The notes under the pieces are model-generated. The model saw only the letters and a list, made by a program, of their open reading frames with translations. It was not told the origin of the DNA and did no database searches. The translations under genes were made by a program, and so were the position numbers. This document shows, piece after piece, positions 35,322-46,481 of a stretch of 64,000 bases of DNA (the stretch's first letter is position 1; every line of letters starts with the position of its first letter). This DNA comes from DASUPK01 sp963724665 (GTDB lineage: Bacteria > Actinomycetota > Thermoleophilia > Solirubrobacterales > 70-9), in the NCBI GenBank assembly GCA_963724665.1, contig CAVRVH010000009.1, positions 1 through 64,000 on the forward strand. Direction: 5' to 3'.

Positions 35322-36383
35322 ATGAGAATCACTGTCTCGATTGCGGCGCTGGCGGCGCTGGCGTCGCTGATCGCGCTTGCCGCGTTCGGCCCTGCGAGCG
35401 CCGGTGCGAGCGTGGGCGCGGATCTCCGCGTCGTCAGCCCAAGCGGCCAGCTCGACGATCTCACCCAATACAGCGACACGACCACCATGCCGACCAGCCC
35501 CCAGGCCGAGTGCTTCGGCGCCGGCAGTGGCGGCTCCGGCCAGGGCGTCTCGATTCCGGGCGCAAACGCCCTCGGCATCGTCGTCGAGGCTGCCAAGAGC
35601 CGGAGCGGGCTCAACCCCCTGCTGCTGACGGACACATTCGTCTCGCAGGGCTTCGGCCTGGGCGTCTGCGGCATCGGCGGGCAGGTGGCCTCCGGTTCCG
35701 CCTTCTGGTACACGAAGGTGGATCACACGGGCCTCCAGGTGGGCGGTTCGCAGTTCGCGATCCATGCCGGCCAGCAGGTGCTCTGGTACCTGGCGCCGAA
35801 CTTCCCGCCTCCCGCTGAGCTGGTGCTGAACGCGCCGTTCCGCGAGCCCGCTGGGACGCCGTTCCCGGTTCAGGTGCTCTCCTACGCGGACGACGGGACC
35901 GCCACCCCTGCCGCCGGGGCAGTCATCTCCGGCAGCGGCACGCCGGTGACGACGGACGCCTCCGGCAGCGCGCAGGTCACCGTCAGCGGGACCGGTCCGC
36001 GCCAGATCCAGGCCACGCTCGGGGACGACATCCCGAGCGCGGTGACCTCGATCTGCTCGTTCGACACGGTCACGAATTGCGCCGCAGCGCGAGGACGGCT
36101 GATCGTCGGCTCGGACGGCGCGGACGACATCACCGGCACGGCCGGGGATGATGTGATGAGGCCGCGGGCGGGTGACGACGGGGTTCGCGCCCTGGCGGGC
36201 AACGACATCATCGATGTCCGCGGTGGCGATGTTGACCGTGTCAACTGCGGTGGCGGCGTCGACCTGGTCAAGGGCGACAAGCGCGACAAGTTCGCAAAGA
36301 ACTGCGAGCGTCGCATCCGCAACGGCAAGAAGGTGAAGCGCGGCAAGCACCACAAAGACGGCAAGGGGAAGCACAAGAAGTGA
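35322..36383 (+). CDS. Exported DUF4430 protein with RTX-like repeats; probable cobalamin-capture protein
   Basis: A signal peptide (AALAALASLIALAAFGPASAGA) is followed by a DUF4430-type beta domain at about residues 80-165: NALGIVVEAAKSRSGL, GFGLGVCGIGGQVASGSAFWYTKV, QVLWYLAP. DUF4430 is the family of the C-terminal domain of transcobalamin and intrinsic factor. A beta-sandwich follows, then short GDD/GND repeats (GTAGDDVMRPRAGDDGVRAL, GGGVDLVKGDKRD) and a basic tail (KHHKDGKGKHKK). It is the first gene behind the B12 riboswitch, 12 bases after the ribosome site, and overlaps the next gene by ATGA. Binding of B12 or a precursor at the surface is inferred from fold and context. Confidence 0.82.
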   Translation: MRITVSIAALAALASLIALAAFGPASAGASVGADLRVVSPSGQLDDLTQYSDTTTMPTSPQAECFGAGSGGSGQGVSIPGANALGIVVEAAKSRSGLNPLLLTDTFVSQGFGLGVCGIGGQVASGSAFWYTKVDHTGLQVGGSQFAIHAGQQVLWYLAPNFPPPAELVLNAPFREPAGTPFPVQVLSYADDGTATPAAGAVISGSGTPVTTDASGSAQVTVSGTGPRQIQATLGDDIPSAVTSICSFDTVTNCAAARGRLIVGSDGADDITGTAGDDVMRPRAGDDGVRALAGNDIIDVRGGDVDRVNCGGGVDLVKGDKRDKFAKNCERRIRNGKKVKRGKHHKDGKGKHKK

Positions 36384-37285
36384 ATCCCGTTCGCATCCTG
36401 GCGACCGCCCTGGCGCTTGCCGCCACGGCGGTCGCCGGCTGCGGGCTCGGCCCCGGCAAGTCGACCGGTGACGTCGATCTGACCGTGAGTCGCGACTACG
36501 GGACCAGGATCCTGGTGCAGAAGCAGGACCCGATCCACGAGTCCGACACCGTCTTCCGCGTCCTCGACCGCAACGCGGATGTCTCGACCCGCTATGGCGG
36601 GGGCTTCGTCCAGTCGATCGACGGCCTCTCCGGGACGACAAGCGGCGGGCGCACGAGCGACTGGTTCTTCTACGTCAACGGCATCGAGTCGCCGATCGGA
36701 TCCGCTCAGTACGACCTCTCGGGCGGCGACCGGGTCTGGTGGGATTACCGCGACTGGACGGCCGCCATGCGCGTGCCGGCGGTGGTCGGCTCGTGGCCGG
36801 AGCCGTTCGTGCACGGGTTTGAGGGGACGCACTGGAATGCCGTCCTCGATTGCCGGGCCACCGCCGCAACCTGCAACGCCGCGAGCCAGCGTTTCTCGCC
36901 GCTTGGGGTGAAGACCTCGACCGGGCCTGTCGCAAATCCGCTTCGGGTCGAGGTTGGGACCTGGAACGCCATCCGCCGGGAGCCGGCAGCCGCACTGCTC
37001 TCCGGTGGCCCCGACCAGAGCGGCGTCTTCGCGCGCTTCGTCGGCGTGAAGAAGCCCCTGCTGGAACTGCTAAACCAGCAGGGTCAGCCCGCCGGAAGCA
37101 TCGGCAAGGGCGGCGGGCTGATTGCAGCACTGCGGCCGGGCGACGGCCCTCCGACGTGGGTCGTCACCGGGACCGACGCGAAGGGAGTGATCGCGGCCGC
37201 GAATCTCGCTGGACCGGCGTTGCGGAACCACTACGCGGTCGCCACCCAGCCGGGGGCGGGGGCGATCGGAGTGCCCGTACAGTGA
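36380..37285 (+). CDS. DUF4430 lipoprotein of the cobalamin operon
   Basis: ALALAATAVAGC is a clear lipobox, so the protein is anchored to the outer face of the membrane. The DUF4430 domain (about residues 50-125) shows DTVFRVLDRNADVSTRYGGGFVQSIDGL, DWFFYVNGIES and GDRVWWDYRDW, close to the pattern of the transcobalamin C-terminal domain. A second domain of about 160 residues has two Cys (LDCRATAATC) and no family I recognise. The gene starts in the upstream stop and its own stop overlaps the EcfT start, which supports a single functional unit. Confidence 0.85.
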   Translation: MNPVRILATALALAATAVAGCGLGPGKSTGDVDLTVSRDYGTRILVQKQDPIHESDTVFRVLDRNADVSTRYGGGFVQSIDGLSGTTSGGRTSDWFFYVNGIESPIGSAQYDLSGGDRVWWDYRDWTAAMRVPAVVGSWPEPFVHGFEGTHWNAVLDCRATAATCNAASQRFSPLGVKTSTGPVANPLRVEVGTWNAIRREPAAALLSGGPDQSGVFARFVGVKKPLLELLNQQGQPAGSIGKGGGLIAALRPGDGPPTWVVTGTDAKGVIAAANLAGPALRNHYAVATQPGAGAIGVPVQ

Positions 37286-38155
37286 GATCCCCACTTGCCT
37301 ATACACCCGGGCGCAGCCCGCTTCATCGCGGCAATCCCGGGGCGGTGATCTCCTATCTCGGCGCCCTGGCGGTCGTCGGATTCGTGTACTCGAGCCCGCT
37401 GGTGCTGATCGCGGCGGCGGCGGCCACCGCTCTCGCGGGCATCGCCGCGGGTGCCGGCCGGGCCGTCAGGGCCTCGCTCCGGCTTGCCGTCTCTCTGCTG
37501 ATCTTCATGGTCCTGATCAACGTCCTGGTCACTCACCGGGGCGAGACGATCCTGATCCGGGGCTGGGACATGCCCGTGATCGGGAACACCGACGTGACAC
37601 TGGAGTCGCTCGCTGCCGGAGCGGCGATCGGCCTGCGCGTCGTCGCGGTCGTGCTCGCCTTCGCGGTCTACTCAGCGTGCGTCGACCCCGACCGCGTCCT
37701 GCGAGCGCTGCGTCCGCTCGCCCGGCGCTCGGCGATGACCGCAGGGCTGGTCACCCGAATGGTGCCTCTGGCGGCTGCCGACGGCGCCCGCATGCGCGAG
37801 GCGATGGCGCTGCGGGGCCCAGGAGCCGAGCCGGTCGGGCGGCCCGCGATGGCCCGCCGGCTCGTGGAGGGGTCGCTCGACCGGGCGGTTGACGTTGCGG
37901 CCACGCTCGAGCTTCGCGGGCACTCGCTCGGCATTCGCCCGCAGCGCCGGAGGGAGCGATCCCGTGACGATCTGCCGCTGTATCTGACCGGGGCGGCGAT
38001 CCTCGGCGCCGGCGTGGCCGCCAGGACCGCCGGGGCCGGCGCCTTCGACACATATCCCCGCATCGCGATGGGCACCGGCGCTTTCACCCTGGCACTCTGC
38101 GCCGCGCTGATCGTGCTGGCCTCGGTTCCGTTCGTGGTCCGAAGGTGGCGATCGC

Positions 38156-38163
<8 letters not shown>
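37282..38163 (+). CDS. ecfT: ECF transporter transmembrane component EcfT
   Basis: A GTG that overlaps the upstream TGA gives 293 aa with six to seven hydrophobic segments. The two coupling motifs expected in EcfT are present as MALRGPGAE and LELRGHSLG (Ala/Leu-Arg-Gly), at the ends of long cytoplasmic helices that contact the ATPases. SACVDPDRVLRALRPLARRS is the preceding conserved loop. It carries the S component and transmits ATP-driven motion. The adjacent genes supply both ATPases and the S component, so this is a dedicated (group I) system. Confidence 0.88.
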
Positions 38164-39780
<1,617 letters not shown>

Positions 39781-39784
<4 letters not shown>

Positions 39785-41631
39785 ACTGGCAGGCGGCGGT
39801 GTTCGTCGTGTTGGCGCTCACCCTGCTGGGCGGATTCGCCTGGTATGAGCGCTCGCGGCCTCCGTCACAGATCGTCGCCCTGGTGGCCGCGCTGGCCGCG
39901 ATCTCCGTCGCGGGCCGCGTCGCCTTCTCGCCGATCCCGAACGTCGTCCCCAGCACGGACATCACCCTGCTCGCGGGCTACACGCTGGGTGGGGCGCCGG
40001 GCTTCGCCGTCGGGGCGCTCACCGGGCTGGTTTCGAACTTCTGGCTCGGGCAGGGCCCGTGGACGCCGTGGCAGATGGCCGGCTGGGGGCTGACGGGGAT
40101 CATCGGAGCCGGGCTCGCCGTGGCGACGGGACGGCGCATGGGCCGCCTGAGTCTCGCCGCGGTTTGCGCTCTCGCCGGGTTCGCGTACGGAGCCCTGCTC
40201 GATCTCTCGGTGATGGTCGGATTCGGCGGGGAGCAGTCGCTTGACCGGTACCTGGCGATCTCCGCCCGCGGCCTGCCATTCAACATCGCGCATGCGGCGG
40301 GCAACGCGGCGCTCGCGCTGGTCGCGGGCCCGGCCATGGTGCGGATGCTCATGCGCTATCGCCGGCGGTTCGAATTTGCCTGGAAGCCCGCACCCGGCCC
40401 GCGCCCGAGGGGCGCGACCGCCGCCGCGGCCTGTCTGGTGGTCGCCCTACTGGTCACCGCTCCCGCCGTCGTCGGTGGGCCGCGGGCCAACGCGTCCGGT
40501 GGAGGCTCCGGAGCGGCAGTCAGCTGGCTGCGGGGTGCGCAGAATGGCGACGGCGGCTTCGGTTTCGCCCGCGGAGAGGCGTCGAGCCCCGCGATGACGG
40601 GCTGGGCGGTTCTCGGGCTGGAGGCGGCCGGTGTGAACCCCCTCGACGTCGATCGCGGCGATGCGACGCCGATCACCTACCTGGCGGCAACGGCCGGGCA
40701 GATCAGCACCACCGGGGACATCGAGCGCACGATCCTGCTCCTGCACGGCGCGGGCCTCAACCCCCGCCGCTTCCAGGGCCACGACCTGGTCAGCCGGCTG
40801 CTCGCCAGGCGCAGCGGCGACGGCTCCTGGGCCGAGCAGGTGAACCCGACCGCCTTCGGGATCCTGGCGCTCAAGGCGGCAGGGGCGAATGCCGGAAACT
40901 CTCGCTCGGCATCCTGGCTGCGCGGCGTCCAGAACGACGACGGGGGCTGGGGATTCGCGGCGAAGTCGGCGAGTGACCCGGACAGCACCGGTGCGGTCCT
41001 GCAGGCGCTGGGAGCCGTCGGATCCGGCGCCGGGGTGCGGCGCGGGGTCTCCTATCTGAGGGGCGTACAGCGTTCCGGTGGCGGCTTCGCGATCTCCAGC
41101 GGCCCGGTCAATGCCCAGTCGACGGCCTGGGCGGCGCAGGGCCTGCTCGCGGCGGGCGTTTCGCCCGCGTCCGTGCGCAGCGGCGGCACGCCGCTCAGCT
41201 ATCTGGCCTCGACGCAGGCGGGGGACGGCCACTATCGCTACTCCTCCACCAGCGACCAGACCCCGGTCTGGGTGACCGGCCAGGCCCTGATGGCCGTGGA
41301 CGGCGCGGCCTTCCCCCTCAACCCTGTGCCAAGGGCCGAACCCAGCCATTCGGCATCCACAAAGGACTCGGTTGCCACCCGGGGAGGGTCCTCCCCGAAC
41401 GCGGGCGGTGCGGCACCCAAGGGCGACACATCGAAGCCCAGCCGACAGGGCGGTGACGGTTCCAATGACTCTCAAGTTGCGGGCACATCGGTGACGGGGA
41501 GCGAGCAGCCGGCGGCCGACCAGACTGACGACTCAGGGATCCCGACTTGGGTGGTGCTCGTCGTGTTCGGCGTGGCATCGGCCGCCGTCTGGGGAGGCTG
41601 GCTGCTGTACCGCCGCCGCCTGCCCTCCTAG
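39781..41631 (+). CDS. ECF S component fused to an extracellular alpha/alpha-toroid domain
   Basis: Residues 1-200 form a six-helix S component with GALTGLVSNFWLGQGPWTPWQM, a segment typical of ECF S components in cobalamin operons. After a further membrane helix near 220, residues 240-500 hold five or more toroid repeats: WLRGAQNGDGGFGF, DGSWAEQVNPTAFGILAL, WLRGVQNDDGGWGF, YLRGVQRSGGGFAI and YLASTQAGDGHYRY. These G-G-x-G/W repeats belong to the terpenoid-cyclase/prenyltransferase fold, which is also the N-terminal domain of intrinsic factor and transcobalamin. A Ser/Pro-rich linker and a final helix (WVVLVVFGVASAAVWGGWLLY) end the protein. No cyclase DxDD motif is seen. It probably hands B12 to the membrane part. 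Confidence 0.85.
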
Positions 41632-41646
41632 CTAGGTTTCTCCTAT

Positions 41647-42156
41647 ATGGACGTCGAGGAGGCGATTCGCACTCGCCGCACCCACAAGGCCTACCGGCCG
41701 GAGCCCGTTGACCGCGAGCTGCTCGAGCAGATCCTCGGTCTGGCTCGCTGGGCTCCGAATCACAACCTGACAAACCCCTGGCGGCTGCGGGTGATCGGGC
41801 CCAAGGCGCTGGAGCGACTGAAGGAGGCGGCCGGGCCGGAGTCGGCCAAGAAGCTCGACCGCGCACCGACGCTCGTGGTCGTCTCCTGCGCCCTGACCGG
41901 CGATCCGATCCAGGACGAGGAAGACCTCCACGCCTCCGCCTGCGCTGCCTACATCGTTCTGCTCGCCGGCCACAACCGCGGGCTGGCCACCTATTGGAGG
42001 ACGCCCGACGTGCTCCGCACCCCGGAGGGGCGGGCCGCGGTCGGCCTGCCCGAGAACGAGCGCTTCGTCGGCGTCCTCCATCTCGGCACGCCTGTTCAGG
42101 AGCAGAAGGCGCCGGAACGGTTGCCCGCCGACCAGGTGATCGAGTTCCTCGAATGA
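41647..42156 (+). CDS. Nitroreductase family FMN oxidoreductase
   Basis: A 169-aa protein starting MDVEEAIRTRRTHKAYRP, with the Arg/Ser-Arg FMN phosphate site, followed by ARWAPNHNLTNPWRLRV and the C-terminal GLATYWRTP and LHLGTP segments. It is a small member of the nitroreductase superfamily; members reduce nitro groups, quinones or flavins with NAD(P)H. It starts 15 bp after the B12 operon and may be read through, but lacks what I would expect of BluB. Its stop overlaps the glycerol-3-phosphate dehydrogenase start. Confidence 0.85.
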   Translation: MDVEEAIRTRRTHKAYRPEPVDRELLEQILGLARWAPNHNLTNPWRLRVIGPKALERLKEAAGPESAKKLDRAPTLVVVSCALTGDPIQDEEDLHASACAAYIVLLAGHNRGLATYWRTPDVLRTPEGRAAVGLPENERFVGVLHLGTPVQEQKAPERLPADQVIEFLE

Positions 42157-43829
42157 TCTCCCGGGAACAGGCCCTGTCCGCGATGCAGGAGGACCGCTTC
42201 GACGTGGTCGTCGTCGGGGGTGGGGTCACCGGCGCGGGCGTGGCCCTCGACGCCGCCTCGCGCGGCTACTCAGTCGCGCTGGTCGAGCGCGGCGACTTCG
42301 CCCAGGGCACCTCGAGCCGCTCCTCGAAGATGGTCCACGGCGGCCTCCGCTACCTGCAGAACTTCGACCTCGGCCTTGTCCGCGAGGCCCTGCTGGAACG
42401 CCAGCTTCTGGTTCGGCTGGCGCCGCACCTCGTCTACCCGACGCCGTTCCTGGTTCCAGCGCTCGGGGGAGAGCGCAAGAACCGGGCGATCGGGATCGGG
42501 CTCAACATGTACGACGTGATGGCGACCTCCCGCATCGGGCGGGGGCGCAGCCAGCGCAACGAGCATCGCGAGGAGGCCGAGTACTGGTCGCCCGACCGGC
42601 ACCGGACGATCTCCGGCGAGGAGGCCGCCGAGCTGATCCCGGCCCTCGAGCCGATGGATCCGAGCTCCGCCTACCTCTTCTACGACTGCCAGACCGACGA
42701 CGCGCGCCTCGTGCTCACCGTGCTCGGCGAAGCCGAGCGCTTCGGCGCCGTGATCGTCAACGGGGCGGAGGTGACCGAGGTTCTCGACGATGGTGGGAGT
42801 GCCGCGGGCGTCGCCTTCACTGAGGCCGAGTCGGGCGAGCGGTTCGAGGTCCACGCCGACAACGTCGTCAACGCCACCGGCGTCTGGGCCGATCGGATCC
42901 GCCCAGATGAGCTGCTCACCGAGGAGGAGATCCCGAGGATCCGGCCGAGCCGTGGGTCCCATGTGACGCTCTCAACCGATGACCTCGACATCGGCACCGC
43001 CGCGTGCATCGTCCCCGCCGGCTCCGATCGGACGATCTTCGCGCTGCCCTGGTACGGCCGCGTGCTGGTAGGGACGACCGACAACGACTACGAGGGGGAA
43101 ATCGACCAGGTGCCGCCCGGTGGGGATGACGTCGAGTACCTCCTGCACGCCCTGAACGGCTACTTCGGGACTAGCGTCGGCCTCGACGACCTGACCGGCG
43201 CCTACGCCGGCGTACGGCCCCTGATCTCATCCGGCGACCCGAAGAAGTCGGTCGACATCTCGCGGAAGGCTGAGCTGTACGAGACCTCGTCGGGCATGCT
43301 GACGATCACCGGCGGCAAGCTGACCACCTTCCGGCGCATGGCGGCTCAGGTCGTCGATCGCATCGTCCAGCGCGACGGACGCGAGGCTGAATGCAGGACC
43401 GACGACATCCCGTTGGGCATGTCGGCGCGCCCGGACGATCTCGAGACCGAAATCGAGCTTCCCGAGGGCACGACCGGCCAGCTCGCCTTCCGCTACGGCC
43501 ACGCGGCGCGGGCCGTGCTCGATCTGTGCGAGGAGGCCCCGGAGCTGGCCGAGCCGATCGTCCCTGGCCACCCGGATCTGCTGGCGGAGGTGGTGATTGC
43601 AGCCAGGCGGGAGCAGGCTCGCACCGTCGCCGACGTGCTGTTGCGGCGGACCCGGCTCGGGCTCGTCGGCGCCCGCGAGTTGCGCGACGGTGCGCGTGTC
43701 GAGGCAGTCGCGAAGGTGCTCGGGGAGGAGCTCGGCTGGAATTCTTCGCGCGTGTCCGGGGAAGTCGAGGCCTGGAGCGGTGTGGCCGAGGCTGAGGGGC
43801 TCGATCCGAGCAGGGTGCTGGCCTCCTAG
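42153..43829 (+). CDS. glpD: Aerobic glycerol-3-phosphate dehydrogenase
   Basis: The ATG at 42,153 overlaps the upstream TGA. The 558-aa chain opens FDVVVVGGGVTGAGVALDAASRG (FAD motif), then QGTSSRSSKMVHGGLRYLQ, the GlpD signature, then NVVNATGVWAD and PWYGRVLVGTTDNDY. A C-terminal helical domain runs from about residue 420. It oxidises sn-glycerol-3-phosphate to dihydroxyacetone phosphate and passes electrons to the quinone pool. No glycerol kinase or facilitator is adjacent. Confidence 0.94.
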   Translation: MISREQALSAMQEDRFDVVVVGGGVTGAGVALDAASRGYSVALVERGDFAQGTSSRSSKMVHGGLRYLQNFDLGLVREALLERQLLVRLAPHLVYPTPFLVPALGGERKNRAIGIGLNMYDVMATSRIGRGRSQRNEHREEAEYWSPDRHRTISGEEAAELIPALEPMDPSSAYLFYDCQTDDARLVLTVLGEAERFGAVIVNGAEVTEVLDDGGSAAGVAFTEAESGERFEVHADNVVNATGVWADRIRPDELLTEEEIPRIRPSRGSHVTLSTDDLDIGTAACIVPAGSDRTIFALPWYGRVLVGTTDNDYEGEIDQVPPGGDDVEYLLHALNGYFGTSVGLDDLTGAYAGVRPLISSGDPKKSVDISRKAELYETSSGMLTITGGKLTTFRRMAAQVVDRIVQRDGREAECRTDDIPLGMSARPDDLETEIELPEGTTGQLAFRYGHAARAVLDLCEEAPELAEPIVPGHPDLLAEVVIAARREQARTVADVLLRRTRLGLVGARELRDGARVEAVAKVLGEELGWNSSRVSGEVEAWSGVAEAEGLDPSRVLAS

Positions 43830-43858
43830 TGCGCGGTCGCCCGATCGAGGCGTCTAGC

Positions 43859-45142
43859 ATGCCCGCGTCGATGGCCCTCAAAGACGAACACCTGGCCGAG
43901 CTGCACCGGCGGGCGCGCGAGCTCGGTGTGCCCCGCTATCGGATGCTGCCTCGCGACGAGCTTGTCGAGGCCCTCGAGAAATCAGAAGGAACCCCGCCCG
44001 ACGAGGCAGAGCCCACCAGGGCGGAGCCGAAGCCCGAGCAGGCCGACGCCGCCGAGGCCGAGTCTGAGCGGGAAGAGCCGGAGCAGGAGCCGGAGCCCGA
44101 GGTCGAGACCGAGGAGGTAACCGGCGTGCTCGACCGAATGCCGCAGGGATACGGCTTCCTGCGGCTGAGCGGGATGAGCGAGGCCGAGGGCGACGTGTAT
44201 GTCTCCGCCTCGCAGATCCGCCGTTGCGAGCTGCGTCCGGGTGACCAGGTCACCGGCCCCGCCAGGCAGCCTCGCGGGGGCGAGCGGCACAGGGCACTGG
44301 TCCGGGTGGAGAGCGTGAACGGCCAGAGCCCCGAGGGGGACCGAAAGCACTTCGAGGACCTGACCGCGGCGCCGCCCCACCGCCGGCTGCTCCCGCTCGA
44401 CGCCCCGGGCGACCCACTCGTTCGCGCGGCGGACCTGCTCGGTCCCCTCGCCTTCGGCCAGCGTGTGCTCGTTCTGGCACAGCCGCGCTCGGGCCGGACC
44501 ACATTGCTCCGTGCGCTCGGCACAGCGATCGCCGAGACCGGCGCGCACGTCTGTGTCCTGCTCGCCGACGAGCGCCCCGAGGAGGTCCCGCTGTGGGAGC
44601 GCGCGCTCCCGCAGGCCGAGATCTTCGCTGCGACGGCGGACCAGGAGCCGCGTGATCAGATCCGGGCGGCGGAGCTCGCTATGGGACACGCGAAGCGCCT
44701 CGCCGAGGCCGGGGAGGACGTGGTGGTCTTGATCGACTCCCTCAGCCGGCTCGCCCTCGGCTACCGCGACCCCGCCCGCGTCAAGCGAATCTTCGGCGCG
44801 GGCCGTGAGCTGGGCGAGGAGGGCAGCGGGTCCCTGACGGTGATCGCCACGGTGCTCGACTCGGACGACAAGGGCGCAGAGGTCCGTGAGGCGCTCGAGA
44901 CGACCGAGAACCTCCTGCTCCGCCTCGACGCAGGCTTGGCCGCGAAGGGCATCGTGCCCGCGCTGGTGGCGGCCGACACTCGCGCCTCGGGCGAGGACGA
45001 GCTGCGCGACGCCGACGAGCTGGAGAAGGTCCGCCGCCTGCGCGAGGAGCTCGCGGAGATGGACCCGGAGCAGGCCGCGCAGGCGCTCTCGGATCAGATC
45101 GTCGCCACCGGGAGCAACGCGGAGCTGCTCAGCCGGCTGTAG
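43859..45142 (+). CDS. Rho-like termination factor homologue with altered Walker A and missing R-loop segment
   Basis: Domain order is that of Rho: an N-terminal helix pair (LAELHRRARELGVPRYRMLPRDELVEAL), an acidic Glu/Pro-rich insert, a cold-shock RNA-binding domain (GVLDRMPQGYGFLRLSG, VYVSASQIRR) and a RecA-type ATPase. The Walker A is QPRSGRTTLL, with Arg where Rho has the essential Lys (GKT). After LIDSLSRLALGYRD the TGGVDANAL-type R-loop segment is missing and the chain goes straight to RVKRIFGAGRE. The usual SGTRREELL is ASGEDEL. ATPase and helicase activity are therefore doubtful. The start is not certain (GTG 43,829 or ATG 43,871 are alternatives). Confidence 0.85.
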   Translation: MPASMALKDEHLAELHRRARELGVPRYRMLPRDELVEALEKSEGTPPDEAEPTRAEPKPEQADAAEAESEREEPEQEPEPEVETEEVTGVLDRMPQGYGFLRLSGMSEAEGDVYVSASQIRRCELRPGDQVTGPARQPRGGERHRALVRVESVNGQSPEGDRKHFEDLTAAPPHRRLLPLDAPGDPLVRAADLLGPLAFGQRVLVLAQPRSGRTTLLRALGTAIAETGAHVCVLLADERPEEVPLWERALPQAEIFAATADQEPRDQIRAAELAMGHAKRLAEAGEDVVVLIDSLSRLALGYRDPARVKRIFGAGRELGEEGSGSLTVIATVLDSDDKGAEVREALETTENLLLRLDAGLAAKGIVPALVAADTRASGEDELRDADELEKVRRLREELAEMDPEQAAQALSDQIVATGSNAELLSRL

Positions 45143-45151
45143 GCCCATGCC

Positions 45152-46477
45152 GTGGCGCCTCGCCGCCCACACCTCTCCGACGTTCTCCACCTCCCTCGGC
45201 TGCCAGGCGTCCCGGACGTCTTCCGTCGTGTCCGCCTGCCAGACGATCTGGAGGCGGCGACGACGAGGGGGGAGGAGGTCGAGGCGGCCGAGGCCGGGCT
45301 CGACCGGAAGACGGTCGAGCACATCTGGGACGGGGCGGTGGACCTCTACAGAAGCGGCGTCCACCCAGGACTGCAGCTCTGCATGCGCCGCGAGCGAAAG
45401 GTGGTCCTCAACCGCGCCATCGGGCACACTCGCGGCAACGGGCCGGACGATCCGGAGGACGCGCCGAAGGTCCCGATGACCACGGAGACGCCGGCCTGCA
45501 TCTTCTCCGCCTCCAAGGCGGTCACCGCGATGGTCGTCCACCTGCTCGACGAGCGCCGGAAGCTCCACATCGGCGACCGCGTCAGCGAGTACATCCCCGA
45601 GTATGCGCAGAAGGGCAAGGAGGGGACCACGATCGCGCACGTCCTTGCGCATCGCGCCGGCGTCCCCTCCATGCCCGAGGAGGCACTTGACCTCGATTCA
45701 ATCGACGACTGGGACCGGATGGTCAGGCTGATCTGCGAGGAGAAGCCGAGCGTCCGGCCCGGCCGGCTGCTTGCCTACCACGCGGTCTCTGGCGGCTACA
45801 TTCTCGGCGAGATCGTCCGGAGGGTGACCGGCAAGACCGTCCGGGAGGTTCTCGCCGAGGAGATCCTTGACCCGCTGGACTTCAGGTGGGGCAACTACGG
45901 CGTCGCGGCCGAGGACGTCGAGCAGGTCGCGCCGTCCTACGTGACCGGGCCGCCCCTGCTCCCGCCGCTCTCCACGCTCGTCAAGCGGGTGCTGGGTTCG
46001 CCGCTCGACGAGGTGGTCGAGCTCTCGAACGACCCCCGTTTCCTGACCGCGCTCGTGCCGTCCGCGAACGTGGTCACGACGGCGAACGAGCTCTCGCGCT
46101 TCTTCGAGATCTTCAGGGAGGGCGGCGAGCTGGACGGGGTGAGGGTGATGGAGCCGAGGACGATCCGCCGGGCGCTCACCGAGCAGTCGCACCTCGAGAT
46201 CGACTTCTCATTGGTCTTTCCGACTCGCTTCTCCTACGGCCTGATGCTCGGGGCCGACTACGTGAGCCTCTACGGCCGTGACACCGATCTGGCCTTCGGC
46301 CACCTCGGCCTGATCAACATCATGGGCTGGGCCGATCCCGAGCGCGCGATCTCGGTCGGCTTGATCACGACCGGCAAGGCGATCGTCTACCCGGAGTTGC
46401 CGCGCTTCTACGGAGTTATGCAACGGATCGCGAGCGAGGTCCCGAAGACAGAGTCGCCCGGCTGGCTAGCGCGGTAG
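45152..46477 (+). CDS. Serine hydrolase of the beta-lactamase/class C esterase family
   Basis: A GTG start nine bases after the Rho-like stop gives 441 aa. The nucleophile motif SASK (FSASKAVTA, S-x-x-K) and the YHAVSGG tyrosine motif (Y-x-A type) are intact, with GHLGLINIMGW in the third motif position. Members act as esterases, D-amino peptidases or penicillin-binding-like enzymes. There is no signal peptide, so a cytoplasmic esterase is more likely than a beta-lactamase. An extra N-terminal 60 residues precede the catalytic domain. Confidence 0.88.
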   Translation: MAPRRPHLSDVLHLPRLPGVPDVFRRVRLPDDLEAATTRGEEVEAAEAGLDRKTVEHIWDGAVDLYRSGVHPGLQLCMRRERKVVLNRAIGHTRGNGPDDPEDAPKVPMTTETPACIFSASKAVTAMVVHLLDERRKLHIGDRVSEYIPEYAQKGKEGTTIAHVLAHRAGVPSMPEEALDLDSIDDWDRMVRLICEEKPSVRPGRLLAYHAVSGGYILGEIVRRVTGKTVREVLAEEILDPLDFRWGNYGVAAEDVEQVAPSYVTGPPLLPPLSTLVKRVLGSPLDEVVELSNDPRFLTALVPSANVVTTANELSRFFEIFREGGELDGVRVMEPRTIRRALTEQSHLEIDFSLVFPTRFSYGLMLGADYVSLYGRDTDLAFGHLGLINIMGWADPERAISVGLITTGKAIVYPELPRFYGVMQRIASEVPKTESPGWLAR

Positions 46478-46481
46478 AGAG

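Noticed and set aside
41647..42156. Nitroreductase next to the B12 operon as BluB (lower-ligand synthesis)
   Set aside because: It shows only general nitroreductase motifs and is shorter than BluB; adjacency alone does not support that role.
45152..46477. Beta-lactamase resistance gene
   Set aside because: There is no signal peptide, and the Y-x-A type motif and length fit cytoplasmic class C esterases better.
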